A stretch of 15,984 nucleotides of DNA from contig JBFKQZ010000045.1 of assembly GCA_041627475.1 (NCBI GenBank), positions 1 through 15,984 on the forward strand, in the 5' to 3' direction. The notes beneath the pieces were generated by a model. It did not search any database. It was not told where the DNA came from and saw only the letters and a list, made by a program, of their open reading frames with translations. A program made the translations under genes and the position numbers. Shown here piece by piece: positions 1 to 6,916 of the stretch. Origin of the DNA: JBFGFG01 sp041627475 (lineage in GTDB: Bacteria > Actinomycetota > Nitriliruptoria > Nitriliruptorales > Nitriliruptoraceae). Position 1 is the first letter of the stretch. Every line of letters starts with the position of its first letter.

Positions 1-582
1 CCGGTGCCGTGGCTGGAGCTGGCCGAGGACCACGACCGGGTCCGCGACCTGATCGAGCGCTGCATCCCCGGCTTCGACGACTACAACCGTCGGGTGCGGC
101 TGGACGGTGGCTTCCCGCTGCCCAACAGCGCCCGGGCCCGCGACTTCTCGGGTCTGCCGGACGGCCGGGCACGGCTGACGGTCTACCCGCTGCCCGACAC
201 CGGGTCAGCGACACCCGCCGCCGAGGTCGACGGCCTGCTCACGCTGATGACCGTCCGCAGCCACGACCAGTTCAACACGACCGTGTACGGCGACGACGAC
301 CGCTATCGCGGCGTGCACGGCGACCGGCGCGTGGTGTTCCTCTCCCCCGCCGACGCGGTCGAGCGGGGGCTGGCCGACGGCCAGCGCGTCGACATCACCA
401 GCCACGCCCCCGACGGCGAGCGCACGGTCCACGGGTTCCGGGTCGTGCTGCACGACCTGCCCCACGGCGACTGCGCCGCCTACTTCCCCGAGGCGAACCC
501 GCTCGTGCCGCTGTCCTCGACGGCACTGGAGTCCAACACGCCGACGAGCAAGGCCGTGCCGGTCACGGTGACGCCTGCCTGA
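1..582 (+). CDS. Molybdopterin oxidoreductase, FdhF/YdeP-like, C-terminal part (5'-truncated)
   Basis: The reading frame is open from the first base, so the start lies left of the window and only about 193 C-terminal residues are present. These match the C-terminus of the FdhF/YdeP 'oxidoreductase alpha (molybdopterin) subunit' family: IPGFDDYNRR, then the molybdopterin-dinucleotide-binding beta-barrel with LMTVRSHDQFNTTVYG, DDRYRGVHGDRRVVF, CAAYFPEANPLVPL and SNTPTSKAVPV. In the family this domain holds the bis-MGD cofactor of a cytoplasmic formate-dehydrogenase-like enzyme; the natural substrate of YdeP-type members is generally unclear. The [4Fe-4S] and catalytic regions would be upstream and cannot be checked. 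The gene ends in TGA at 580-582, just before two palindromes. The modABC genes later in the window could supply molybdenum. Family is firm, substrate unknown. Confidence 0.9.
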   Translation, partial: PVPWLELAEDHDRVRDLIERCIPGFDDYNRRVRLDGGFPLPNSARARDFSGLPDGRARLTVYPLPDTGSATPAAEVDGLLTLMTVRSHDQFNTTVYGDDDRYRGVHGDRRVVFLSPADAVERGLADGQRVDITSHAPDGERTVHGFRVVLHDLPHGDCAAYFPEANPLVPLSSTALESNTPTSKAVPVTVTPA

Positions 583-589
583 CCCCCCT

Positions 590-620
590 CGAGTTTCCTC
601 GCGTCCCGCAAGGAAACTCG
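590..620. repeat. Palindromic repeat copy 1 (13-bp stem, 5-base loop)
   Basis: The arms CGAGTTTCCTCGC and GCAAGGAAACTCG flank the loop GTCCC, with one imperfect pair that becomes G-U when read on the minus strand. The copy lies 7 bases after the stop of the molybdoenzyme gene and is followed by GGGG. It is nearly identical to the copy at 662-692. It probably acts as a terminator between two convergent genes, and may belong to a dispersed intergenic palindrome family. There is no T-run after the stem on either strand. Confidence 0.8.
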
Positions 621-661
621 GGGTCATCGTCGGTCGACGACGCGGGACCGTCCCGCCGCGC

Positions 662-692
662 CGAGTTTCCTCGCGTCCTGCGAGGAAACTCG
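662..692. repeat. Palindromic repeat copy 2 (perfect 13-bp stem, 5-base loop)
   Basis: The arms CGAGTTTCCTCGC and GCGAGGAAACTCG are perfectly complementary around the loop GTCCT, and GGGG follows. The copy starts 72 bases after copy 1 and differs from it at only two of 31 positions (loop base 5 and one arm base). It sits 9 bases beyond the end of the leftward alkB gene, the right place for that gene's terminator. With copy 1 it gives one hairpin for each of the two converging genes. Confidence 0.8.
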
Positions 693-700
693 GGGCTGCG

Positions 701-1384
701 TCAGACGGGATCGACTCGCGTGCGCAGCGACGGCGGTCGGTCCGGGTGGTGGCGGAACATCACGCAGCTGCGCGGGCCGACGGGCCGACGCGTCCTCGGG
801 ACGGCGTGGTCCCACGTCCGCTGGCAGGTGCCGCCCATGACGACGAGGTCCCCCGGCTGCGGGCGCAGGCGGACACTCGCCCCGCCCCCCTTCGGGCGCA
901 GGTGGAAGGCCCGTGCCGTGCCGAGCGTGAGCACCGCCACGACGGCGCGGTCGCGGTCGCGCAGCTCGCGGTCGCCGTGCCAGGCGACGGCGTCGTCGCC
1001 GTCGCGGTAGAGGTTCGCGGTGACGCGGTCGAGCGCGGTCCGGTAGCGCCGCGACAACAGCTCGACGGCCTCGTGCAGCACGGCGAGGCCGACCGGGAGG
1101 TCGGCCGTGCCCCAGTGCGCACGCAGCCGCGGCTGGGCGACCATCTCGCCGTACATGGCCATCTCGTGCTGGCGCCACCCGCCGGCGGCGAGCACTCGCT
1201 CGAACAGCTCGTCGTGCCCGCTGCACCACCCGGGCACCACGTCGAGCCAGGCACCCGCGCCCAACTCGCGACGCTCGGCAGTCGTGAACGCCGCGTCGAA
1301 CGACGGTTCACCCGTCGCGTCGACCTGGCCCAGGAGGGAGGGCTGCCACTGCACGTCCAGCATGAGTCCGACCGTACCGAACAT
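701..1384 (-). CDS. alkB: AlkB-type Fe(II)/2-oxoglutarate dioxygenase
   Basis: A 227-residue protein of the AlkB family, which uses Fe(II), O2 and 2-oxoglutarate to remove alkyl lesions such as 1-methyladenine and 3-methylcytosine from nucleic acid. The iron triad is visible: H136 and D138 in AWHGDRE, and H193 in TWDHAVP. The 2-oxoglutarate-binding pair R205/R211 (GPRSCVMFRHH) keeps the six-residue spacing seen in E. coli AlkB (R204/R210). NLYRDGDDAVAWHGD is the typical nucleotide-recognition-lid to HxD passage. The ATG at 1384 is used here; an internal ATG at 1363 (MLDVQWQPSLL) is a serious alternative, and neither has a good ribosome-binding site. The gene begins 18 bases after the hrpB stop on the same strand, so co-transcription with hrpB is likely. 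The family includes tRNA and protein demethylases, so the substrate is inferred. Confidence 0.9.
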   Translation of the reverse strand: MFGTVGLMLDVQWQPSLLGQVDATGEPSFDAAFTTAERRELGAGAWLDVVPGWCSGHDELFERVLAAGGWRQHEMAMYGEMVAQPRLRAHWGTADLPVGLAVLHEAVELLSRRYRTALDRVTANLYRDGDDAVAWHGDRELRDRDRAVVAVLTLGTARAFHLRPKGGGASVRLRPQPGDLVVMGGTCQRTWDHAVPRTRRPVGPRSCVMFRHHPDRPPSLRTRVDPV

Positions 1385-1402
1385 CTGTTCGGTCGCAAGT
1401 CG

Positions 1403-3925
1403 TCACATGCGCTTCTTCGTCCGGGCGGTCGCAGGGGCCGTCGTGGGGTCCTCGGGCCAGGGATGCTTGGGATAGCGCCCGCGCAGGTCCGCCCGGACGT
1501 CGTGGTAGGCGCCGGCCCAGAAGCCGGCGAGGTCGCTGGTCACCGCGGCGGGGCGGCCCGCTGGGGACAGCAGCTCGACGGTGACGGCGACGGCCCCGTC
1601 CGCGACCGTGGGTGACCGCTCCAGGCCGAAGAACTCCTGGAGCTTCGCGCTCAGCACGACCCGGCCCTCGTCCTCGTAGCGCAGCCGGGCCGTGCGGCCC
1701 GACGGGATCGCGAGCCGGGTCGGGGCCAGCCGGTCGACCTCGGCGACGCGTTCCCACCCGACGCGGTCACGCAGCGCGTCGAGCAGCGACAGCCGACCGA
1801 GGTGGCCGACGCGGTGGATCCCGGCGAGGTACGGCGCCAGCCACGCATCGAGGTCGGCCAGCAGTGCCTCGTCGTCCATGGCAGGCCACGGGTCCCCGAG
1901 CACCTCGTGGAGGAAGCCGACGCGCTCCCGCAGCGACCGGGTCGCGTCGCTCCACGGCAGCAGTGCCAACCCGACGTCACGCACGCCGTCCAGCAGTGCT
2001 GTCGTGGTCGCGGCGTCGTCGGGGTCGTCGAGGTGGCCATCGGTCAGCACGAGCGCACCGAGCTGCGTGCGACGCCGTGCGACGACGTCGCGCTCGCGCG
2101 CGTCCCACACGACGTGCTCGACCTGCTCGACGAGGTGACCGAGCTCGTCGTGGAGCGCGGCCTCGTCCAGCGCCGCTGCGCGTCGGATCCACGCATCGCT
2201 GCCCGACCCGTCGACGTCGACGGCGACCAGCAGCGGCGTGCCCGCGAGGACGTCCCCGGTGTCGAGTCGTGCCCCGCGACCGGTCGCGAGCACGTAGCGG
2301 GACCGGTCGTCATCACGGACCCGGCCGACCCGGTCCGGGAAGGCACGCGCCAGCAGCCGTCCGATGCGCGCCGACGTGACGTCCTGCGAGTCCCGCGGTG
2401 CGTCCGCCAGCCGCCGCAGCCGCTGGACGTCGCGACGGACGGCACCGAGCCGGCCGTCACGGACGGACGCACCGCCGCCGGGGCGGCCGCCGCGCAGCGC
2501 GACGACCCGGTCGGTCATGTCGACGAGGCTGCTGCCACGGCGCGTGCTCAGGACGTCCCGCTCCCCCAGCAGGGCGGCGAGCTCGACAGCGAGACCACGG
2601 TCCGCGCCCTGTGCTGTCCGCACCAGGTGAGCGAGGCGGGGCGACAGCGGCAGCTCGACGAGCGCACGGCCGTGCTCGGTCACCCCTCCTTCGTCGTCCA
2701 CCGCACCGAGTTGCCGCAGCACGGCGACCGCCGCGTCCCACGCGGGTGCCGGTGCCCGATCGAGCGTGCGGAGGTCCTCACGGTCCCGCGCACCCCAGGT
2801 CGCGGCCTCGAGCACGAACCCGGCCAGGTCCTCCTGCTGCACCGCCGGCGTCCGCGAACGGTCAAGCGACATCGTGGTCCGCGACGGCCACATGCGGATC
2901 GCCGTGCCCTCGCGCACGCGGCCGGCTCGGCCGGCGCGCTGCTCGGCCCGGTCGAGGGAGATGCGCGTGGTCACGAGGTGGGACAGTCCGGTCGCCGGGT
3001 CGTACCGGGGTTCCCGGGCGAGCCCGCTGTCGACGACGACACGGACCCCGGGGACGGTCAGCGAGGACTCGGCGAGGTCGGTCGCCACGACGACGTGGCG
3101 CACGCCGGTCGGCGGCGGTTCCAGCGCCGCGTCCTGCTCGGCGGACGGCAGGCCGCCGTGCAGCGGGAGCAGCCGGACCGACGACGGGACGGCCCGCGAC
3201 AGCTCCTCGATCGTCCGCATGATCTCCCGGACGCCCGGCAGGAACACCAGCACGTCGCCGTCGAACCTGTCCAACGCGTCGAGCACGACGTCGGCCACGG
3301 CCGGCTCGAGGCGATCGGCGAGCGAGTGCTCGACGTGCTCGACCTCGACGGGGAACAGCCGCCCGTCGGACGCGACGGCCGGCGCACCGCCGAGCTGGTC
3401 GGCGACCCGCTCCCCAGCCAGGGTCGCCGACATGACGACGATGCCGAGGTCGTCGCGCAGGTCGGCCACGTCCAGCGCGAACGCGAGCGCCAGGTCGGCC
3501 TCGAGCGACCGCTCGTGGAACTCGTCGAGCACGACCACGCTCGTGCCGTCGAGCGTCGGGTCGCGCTGGAGGCGGCGCACGAGCACGCCCTCGGTGACGA
3601 CCTCGACGCGGGTCGCGCCACTGGTGCGACGGTCGTCGCGCGTGGTGACCCCGACGTGGCCCCCGAGGCGGTCACCGACCAGCGACGACATCCGTCGCGC
3701 GGCGGCGCGTGCGGCGACTCGGCGCGGCTCGAGGACGACGATCCGGCCGTGGTCGAACGCCGGGTCCTCGGCCAGCGCCAGCGGGAGCACGGTGGTCTTG
3801 CCGGCGCCGGCCGGCGCCTCCAGCACCAGTCGCTGCGTGTCGCGCAGCGCCGCGACGGCCTCGTCGACGACCTCGAGGACCGGCAGCTCCGCGGCGGCCT
3901 CGCGGACCGGACGGTGGCTGGACAC
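1403..3925 (-). CDS. hrpB: ATP-dependent RNA helicase HrpB (DEAH/RHA family)
   Basis: An 840-residue superfamily 2 helicase of normal HrpB length. Motif I is APAGAGKTT (residues 37-45), motif II DEFHERS (134-140), motif III SATL (166-169), then HGGLPSAEQ, motif V ATDLAESSLTVPG (281-293) and motif VI QRAGRAGR (329-336). The long C-terminal part is the HrpB-specific region and ends in the diagnostic ADLRGRYPKHPWPEDP. HrpB proteins are cytoplasmic NTPases whose physiological RNA target is poorly known in most bacteria. The start is a GTG at 3923-3925, placing Walker A near residue 40, as expected; a weak GAGGG lies about 8 bases upstream. It lies downstream of carD with a hairpin between them, and upstream of alkB by 18 bases. 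Confidence 0.95.
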   Translation of the reverse strand: MSSHRPVREAAAELPVLEVVDEAVAALRDTQRLVLEAPAGAGKTTVLPLALAEDPAFDHGRIVVLEPRRVAARAAARRMSSLVGDRLGGHVGVTTRDDRRTSGATRVEVVTEGVLVRRLQRDPTLDGTSVVVLDEFHERSLEADLALAFALDVADLRDDLGIVVMSATLAGERVADQLGGAPAVASDGRLFPVEVEHVEHSLADRLEPAVADVVLDALDRFDGDVLVFLPGVREIMRTIEELSRAVPSSVRLLPLHGGLPSAEQDAALEPPPTGVRHVVVATDLAESSLTVPGVRVVVDSGLAREPRYDPATGLSHLVTTRISLDRAEQRAGRAGRVREGTAIRMWPSRTTMSLDRSRTPAVQQEDLAGFVLEAATWGARDREDLRTLDRAPAPAWDAAVAVLRQLGAVDDEGGVTEHGRALVELPLSPRLAHLVRTAQGADRGLAVELAALLGERDVLSTRRGSSLVDMTDRVVALRGGRPGGGASVRDGRLGAVRRDVQRLRRLADAPRDSQDVTSARIGRLLARAFPDRVGRVRDDDRSRYVLATGRGARLDTGDVLAGTPLLVAVDVDGSGSDAWIRRAAALDEAALHDELGHLVEQVEHVVWDARERDVVARRRTQLGALVLTDGHLDDPDDAATTTALLDGVRDVGLALLPWSDATRSLRERVGFLHEVLGDPWPAMDDEALLADLDAWLAPYLAGIHRVGHLGRLSLLDALRDRVGWERVAEVDRLAPTRLAIPSGRTARLRYEDEGRVVLSAKLQEFFGLERSPTVADGAVAVTVELLSPAGRPAAVTSDLAGFWAGAYHDVRADLRGRYPKHPWPEDPTTAPATARTKKRM

Positions 3926-3987
3926 GGCGGGACCCTCGACTGGTGCGGTGCGCTCGAGGCTACGAGGCAGCGGGAGCTCGCAGACGA

Positions 3988-4012
3988 ACGGCCGGGCGCA
4001 GGGCCCGGCCGT
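3988..4012 (-). terminator. Hairpin after carD
   Basis: A perfect 10-bp stem, ACGGCCGGGC with GCCCGGCCGT, closes a 5-base loop (GCAGG). It lies 19 bases past the carD stop and 63 bases before the hrpB start. No T-run follows on the minus strand, so it would be an L-shaped terminator of the actinobacterial kind or a partial terminator allowing some read-through into hrpB. Confidence 0.65.
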
Positions 4013-4030
4013 GGTCGTCAGCCGACGAGG

Positions 4031-4525
4031 TCACTCGTCCTCGCCGTCCTCGTCCGGCGCGAGCAGCTCCTCGACCTTCTCCTCGGCCTTGCCGTCGAGC
4101 GCCAGGTCGAGCTCGGCGACCAGGCGGGCACGGGCCTTGCGGAGCATCGTCCGCTCCGACGGCGACAGACCCTTGCGCTCGTTCTTCGCGCTGAGGTCGC
4201 GGACGACCATCGCGATGTCCTGCGGCTCGCCGGTGGTCATCTTGCCCTGGTTGCGTGCGCGCATCTTGCGCCACGACAGCGACTGGCCCTCGGCCGGCGC
4301 GTCGAGCACGTCGAGGACGTCCTCGGCCTCGTACTTGTCCATCGCCTCACGCAGCTCGTGCTCGTCGAGCGTCGCCACCGGCAGCTGGAGGATCAGGTCC
4401 TGCTCGGTGTGCTCGAGCACGGCGTACTCCTCCTCCACACCACCGATCGTCCGCGTGGTGATGTCCTTGAGGATGGTGGGACCGTGGACCGGGTGGATGA
4501 GGGGCGTGCCGACAGGGATCTTCAA
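4031..4525 (-). CDS. carD: CarD/CdnL-family RNA polymerase-binding transcription regulator
   Basis: A CarD-family protein of 164 residues. The N-terminal RNA-polymerase-interacting (Tudor-like) domain begins MKIPVGTPLIHPVHGP and includes TTRTIGGVEEEY; the C-terminal helical DNA-binding domain includes SLSWRKMRARN and VVRDLSAKNERKGLSPSERTMLRKARARLVAEL. In Mycobacterium CarD, W85 wedges into the upstream edge of the -10 element and stabilises the open promoter complex; here a Trp falls exactly at residue 85. The sequence otherwise differs a good deal from the usual actinobacterial CarD, so it may be a divergent paralogue. I chose the TTG at 4523-4525 because GGAG lies 7 bases upstream and the protein then begins where known CarD proteins begin; an in-frame ATG at 4595-4597 adds 24 unlike residues and overlaps the promoter. 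The acidic tail (DEDGEDE) is variable in the family. Confidence 0.9.
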   Translation of the reverse strand: MKIPVGTPLIHPVHGPTILKDITTRTIGGVEEEYAVLEHTEQDLILQLPVATLDEHELREAMDKYEAEDVLDVLDAPAEGQSLSWRKMRARNQGKMTTGEPQDIAMVVRDLSAKNERKGLSPSERTMLRKARARLVAELDLALDGKAEEKVEELLAPDEDGEDE

Positions 4526-4601
4526 AAGGGCGCTCCGATGAGGTCGCGTGCGGACAGTGCCGGTCCGGACAGCGGGAGGCGGACCGACGGCGAACATGAT
4601 T

Positions 4602-4630
4602 ATGTTAACCTACGCAGGTTCAGATCGCAA
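4602..4630 (-). promoter_or_regulatory. Probable sigma-70-type promoter of carD
   Basis: On the minus strand TTGCGA (4630-4625) and TAACAT (4607-4602) are separated by 17 bases, a good match to a housekeeping promoter. It lies in a short AT-rich island unlike the surrounding GC-rich sequence. Transcription would begin near 4595, giving a leader of about 70 bases before the TTG start of carD. An alternative -10, CATAAT, sits three bases further downstream with a 20-base spacer. Confidence 0.6.
4607..4620. promoter_or_regulatory. Inverted repeat in the carD promoter spacer
   Basis: AACCT-ACGC-AGGTT is a perfect 5-bp inverted repeat lying between the proposed -35 and -10 elements, a position where a bound regulator would block or remodel the promoter. 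A second short one, ACAT-GATT-ATGT (4594-4605), sits at the proposed transcription start. No known operator consensus fits, so an operator role is a guess based on position. Confidence 0.35.
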
Positions 4631-4643
4631 GTTTCCGTGCCGT

Positions 4644-4955
4644 TCAGCCCCAGAACAGCCGGACGACGGCCGTCACCGCGGCCGCCGTGAGCACCGTCGG
4701 GATGAACCCACCGCCCCGCGCGAGGACGAGGCCCGCCGCACCCACGCCGACGATGCGGGCATCGACGACGAACGTGGTGCCGTCGACGAGCACCGACGTC
4801 GCCACGAGGGCCGCCAGCAGCGCTGCGGGCAGCAGGTCGACGATCCGCGCGAGGTGTGGCGGCAGCTGTCGGTTGCCGAGCAGCACGGGGCCGGCGGCCT
4901 TCAGTCCGTAGGTGGCCGCGCCGAGCAGCAGCACGACCAGGGTCGCGTCGCTCAC
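4644..4955 (-). CDS. azlD: AzlD-family branched-chain amino acid exporter, small subunit
   Basis: A 103-residue membrane protein of normal AzlD length, with about four hydrophobic segments. It begins VSDATLVVLLLGAATYGLKA and contains the family-typical LPPHLARIVDLLPAALLAALV passage. AzlD works with AzlC as a two-part exporter of branched-chain amino acids and related compounds (AzlCD in Bacillus, YgaZH in E. coli). The GTG start at 4953-4955 is preferred: GGAGGG lies just upstream, and its GTGA overlaps the azlC stop by 4 bases, so the two are translationally coupled. The longer open frame upstream is Arg-rich and merely antisense/out-of-frame to azlC. No terminator follows; the carD promoter begins 14 bases after the stop. 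Confidence 0.88.
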   Translation of the reverse strand: MSDATLVVLLLGAATYGLKAAGPVLLGNRQLPPHLARIVDLLPAALLAALVATSVLVDGTTFVVDARIVGVGAAGLVLARGGGFIPTVLTAAAVTAVVRLFWG

Positions 4956-5656
4956 GTCGCCCTCCCCGCCGCGACCACGCCCAGCGCGGCGACGAGGATC
5001 GGCACACCGGGCGGCGCGAACGGGGCGACGACCAGGGCGATCGCCGCGCCGGCGACCGCGACGCGCAGCTGCCGACTGTCCCGCAACCGCGGCCACAGCA
5101 GAGCGAGGAAGGACGCCGGGATCGTGGCGTCGAGGCCCAGCGTGGTCACGAGGTCGCCGGCGCCCTCGGCGAGCAGCACCCCGCCCAGCGTCGAGGCGTT
5201 CCAGAGCGCGAAGACGGCCAGCCCGCCCACGAGGTAGCCGTAGCGTCGCCGCTCCGGTGACCGTGCCGCGGTGCCGACCGCCATGGCCTCGTCGATCATC
5301 AGCTGCGAGGCGGCGAGGCGGAACGGCAGCGAGCCCCGGAGGGCCGGCGCCATCGCCAGCCCGAACGCGAGCGACCGCAGGTTGAGGAGCACGCCGGCAC
5401 CGACCGCCGCGGCGATCGTGCCGCCCTCACCCAGCACGCCGACCGCCGCGAACTGCGCCGAGCCCGTGAACACGATCGCGGAGAAGCCCACCGCCTCCCA
5501 CCACGCCAGCCCGGCCTGACTGCAGAGCACGCCGAACGCGAGACCGAACGGCACGAGGGCGACAGCGATGGCGCCGGCACGACGACGCAGCTCGGCGCGA
5601 TCCGGTTCGTCGATCGTCAGGTCGGTCCCCCACCACGGCGACCCGCAGTCAACCAA
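4952..5656 (-). CDS. azlC: AzlC-family branched-chain amino acid exporter, large subunit
   Basis: A membrane protein of about 234 residues, typical for AzlC (230-240). Family signatures include VPFGLAFGVLCSQAGL, the conserved FTGSAQFA, LLNLRSLAFGLAMAP and the DEAMAVGTA stretch. With AzlD it should form an inner-membrane exporter for branched-chain amino acids; the real substrate may differ. The start is uncertain. The TTG at 5654-5656, overlapping the TGA of the upstream gene, gives a protein beginning near the expected place; a GTG a few codons upstream and an ATG at 5734 are alternatives, the latter needing an 86-base overlap with the upstream gene. The end overlaps the azlD start by 4 bases. 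The three genes from 6731 to 4644 thus look like one transcription unit. Confidence 0.87.
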   Translation of the reverse strand: MVDCGSPWWGTDLTIDEPDRAELRRRAGAIAVALVPFGLAFGVLCSQAGLAWWEAVGFSAIVFTGSAQFAAVGVLGEGGTIAAAVGAGVLLNLRSLAFGLAMAPALRGSLPFRLAASQLMIDEAMAVGTAARSPERRRYGYLVGGLAVFALWNASTLGGVLLAEGAGDLVTTLGLDATIPASFLALLWPRLRDSRQLRVAVAGAAIALVVAPFAPPGVPILVAALGVVAAGRAT

Positions 5657-6731
5657 CCCGCCGCCGCACTGCGACACCGGCCAGCAGCGCCGCCACCCCG
5701 ACCGCCACGAGCCACTCGGTGGGCAGCCCCCCACCGCCGTCCGTGCCCGCGTCGGTGAAGGGCACCCAGACCGTCACCCCGTCGATGCTGGTCAGTTCGT
5801 CGCCGATCTCGACCGGCACGCTCCACGCGAACAGCTCGACGGTGCGACCGGCGGCCCGGACCTCCTCGTCGGGGAGGACCCCGGGCAACGCCGCTCGGGT
5901 CTCGAGCCACGCGTGCCCCGGCGTCGCCGAGATCCGCTCCAGGGTGACGACCCCCGGTGCTGCGTCGATGGCGCCGTCGGCGAGGCGCTGCTCCGCCCGT
6001 GTGGCGGAGGCGAGGTTCACCGTGACGCCCTGCGGCCCCACCACGGCGTAGGGCGCCCCGTCGCGCCCCAGCACCGTCACCGGCGTCGCCCCCTCGTTGC
6101 GGAGGAAGAGCACCGGCACCGGGCCCGGGGCGACCTCGACGGAGACGTCGGGAGTCAGCCTGCCGTCGCCCAGCAGTCGCGCCTCGACCCGGCCGGTCAC
6201 GGGCACGTGCCGCAGCCTCCCGGTGAGCTCGACGTCCCGACCGTCGACGCGCAGCGGTACCGCCCAGGTCCCGACGTCCTGTGCCCGGGTGCTGGTCAGG
6301 ACCTCAGCGGGGACGTCGAGGGCACCGGGGTGCAGGCGGTGCTCGAACCACTGGAAGGCCCCGTCGCGGCCCACGACCGTCCACGGGTCCTCCGGTGTCG
6401 GCAGGCTGGCCGGCACGCGACCGTCGGCGTTCGTCGCTGCCTGGAAGGCGGGCGACGAGACGTCGACCTCCACGGTCGTCGAGCTGACACGTGCCCACGC
6501 TCGGCCGGCAGCGTCGAGGACCTCCACGACGGTGTCGGCCTCGGGCAGCAGGGCGAGGAGGGTCGCGTCCTGCGAGGCGCGGACCTCGACCCGGACGCCG
6601 TCGACGTCGGGCGTGAAGCCATCGACCACCGGCGTGATCGACGACGACGTCTGGTGCCCACGGGCCGGCGCGGCGACGAGGGCCACGGCGAGCACGGCGA
6701 GGACGGCCACCCGTCTGCACCGACTCCGCAT
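5649..6731 (-). CDS. Secreted, C-terminally anchored protein with an internal domain duplication; function unknown
   Basis: A 360-residue protein I do not recognise as a named family. Residues 1-25 are a signal peptide (MRSRCRR, then a hydrophobic stretch to APARG). Residues 339-355 form a membrane helix followed by RRR, so the bulk should be outside the cell, anchored by its C-terminus. The middle is two copies of one beta-rich domain (about 46-176 and 197-324): VEVLDAAGRAW pairs with VTVLGRDGAPY, FQWFEHRLHP with HAWLETRAALP, and TWAVPLRVDG with FAWSVPVEIG, with W-W spacing of 28 in both. The ATG at 6731 is preferred because a strong AGGAGG lies 5 bases upstream; the ATG at 6746 is part of that site. 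It overlaps azlC and diverges from the copper-oxidase gene. I recall loosely similar extracytoplasmic proteins in actinobacteria, possibly near copper genes, but this is memory only. Confidence 0.8.
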   Translation of the reverse strand: MRSRCRRVAVLAVLAVALVAAPARGHQTSSSITPVVDGFTPDVDGVRVEVRASQDATLLALLPEADTVVEVLDAAGRAWARVSSTTVEVDVSSPAFQAATNADGRVPASLPTPEDPWTVVGRDGAFQWFEHRLHPGALDVPAEVLTSTRAQDVGTWAVPLRVDGRDVELTGRLRHVPVTGRVEARLLGDGRLTPDVSVEVAPGPVPVLFLRNEGATPVTVLGRDGAPYAVVGPQGVTVNLASATRAEQRLADGAIDAAPGVVTLERISATPGHAWLETRAALPGVLPDEEVRAAGRTVELFAWSVPVEIGDELTSIDGVTVWVPFTDAGTDGGGGLPTEWLVAVGVAALLAGVAVRRRVG

Positions 6732-6916
6732 CCACACCTCCTCCATGCGACAGATCGTGCGCTGTTGTAACGCACCCGACCGGGCATCGCACAGCATGGT
6801 CGAACGGACAGGGCGTGTGACTAGTGCACGACGACCATGCCGAGAACCGACCGGCCACGAGCAGCGGCCAGCGGGGCGGCGGGAGCGACCCGCCGCCAGC
6901 GGGAGGACACAGGCAC
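6732..6916. promoter_or_regulatory. Divergent intergenic region with a long inverted repeat
   Basis: These 185 bases separate two divergent genes for secreted proteins and must hold both promoters, though I cannot name confident -35/-10 pairs. A perfect 9-bp inverted repeat, GCATGGTCG (6794-6802) and CGACCATGC (6832-6840), has its arms 29 bases apart, about four helical turns centre to centre. This suits a two-site operator controlling both genes. ACTAGT, a rare AT-containing palindrome here, lies between the arms (6820-6825). Confidence 0.45.
6875..6897 (+). promoter_or_regulatory. Hairpin in the leader of the copper-oxidase gene
   Basis: GGCGGCGGG and CCCGCCGCC form a perfect 9-bp stem around the loop AGCGA. 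It ends 4 bases before the GGAGG ribosome-binding site (6902-6906) of the gene starting at 6917. It could protect the 5' end of the mRNA or affect ribosome access. In sequence this GC-rich, chance pairing is possible. Confidence 0.4.

Noticed and set aside
590..692. Twin palindromes as the start of a CRISPR array
   Set aside because: Only two copies exist, they are full hairpins, there is one spacer-like gap of 41 bases and no cas gene nearby.
583..1010. Extension of a plus-strand gene through the palindromes into the alkB region
   Set aside because: That frame is an Arg-rich shadow which passes through both hairpins; alkB on the minus strand explains the region with intact catalytic residues.
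4526..4597. An ATG start for carD at 4595-4597
   Set aside because: The extra 24 residues do not resemble CarD, they overlap the proposed promoter and there is no ribosome-binding site, while the TTG at 4525 has GGAG at good spacing.
4591..4620. LexA (SOS) or DtxR/IdeR-type box upstream of carD
   Set aside because: GAAC and GTTA are eight bases apart rather than the four needed for an actinobacterial LexA box, and the AACCT-N4-AGGTT repeat has the wrong centre and length for an IdeR box.
1802..4690. A 962-codon open frame on the plus strand opposite hrpB and carD
   Set aside because: It is composition-driven: GC-rich third positions remove stops on the opposite strand. The translation has no recognisable domain, while the minus strand carries complete HrpB and CarD motifs.
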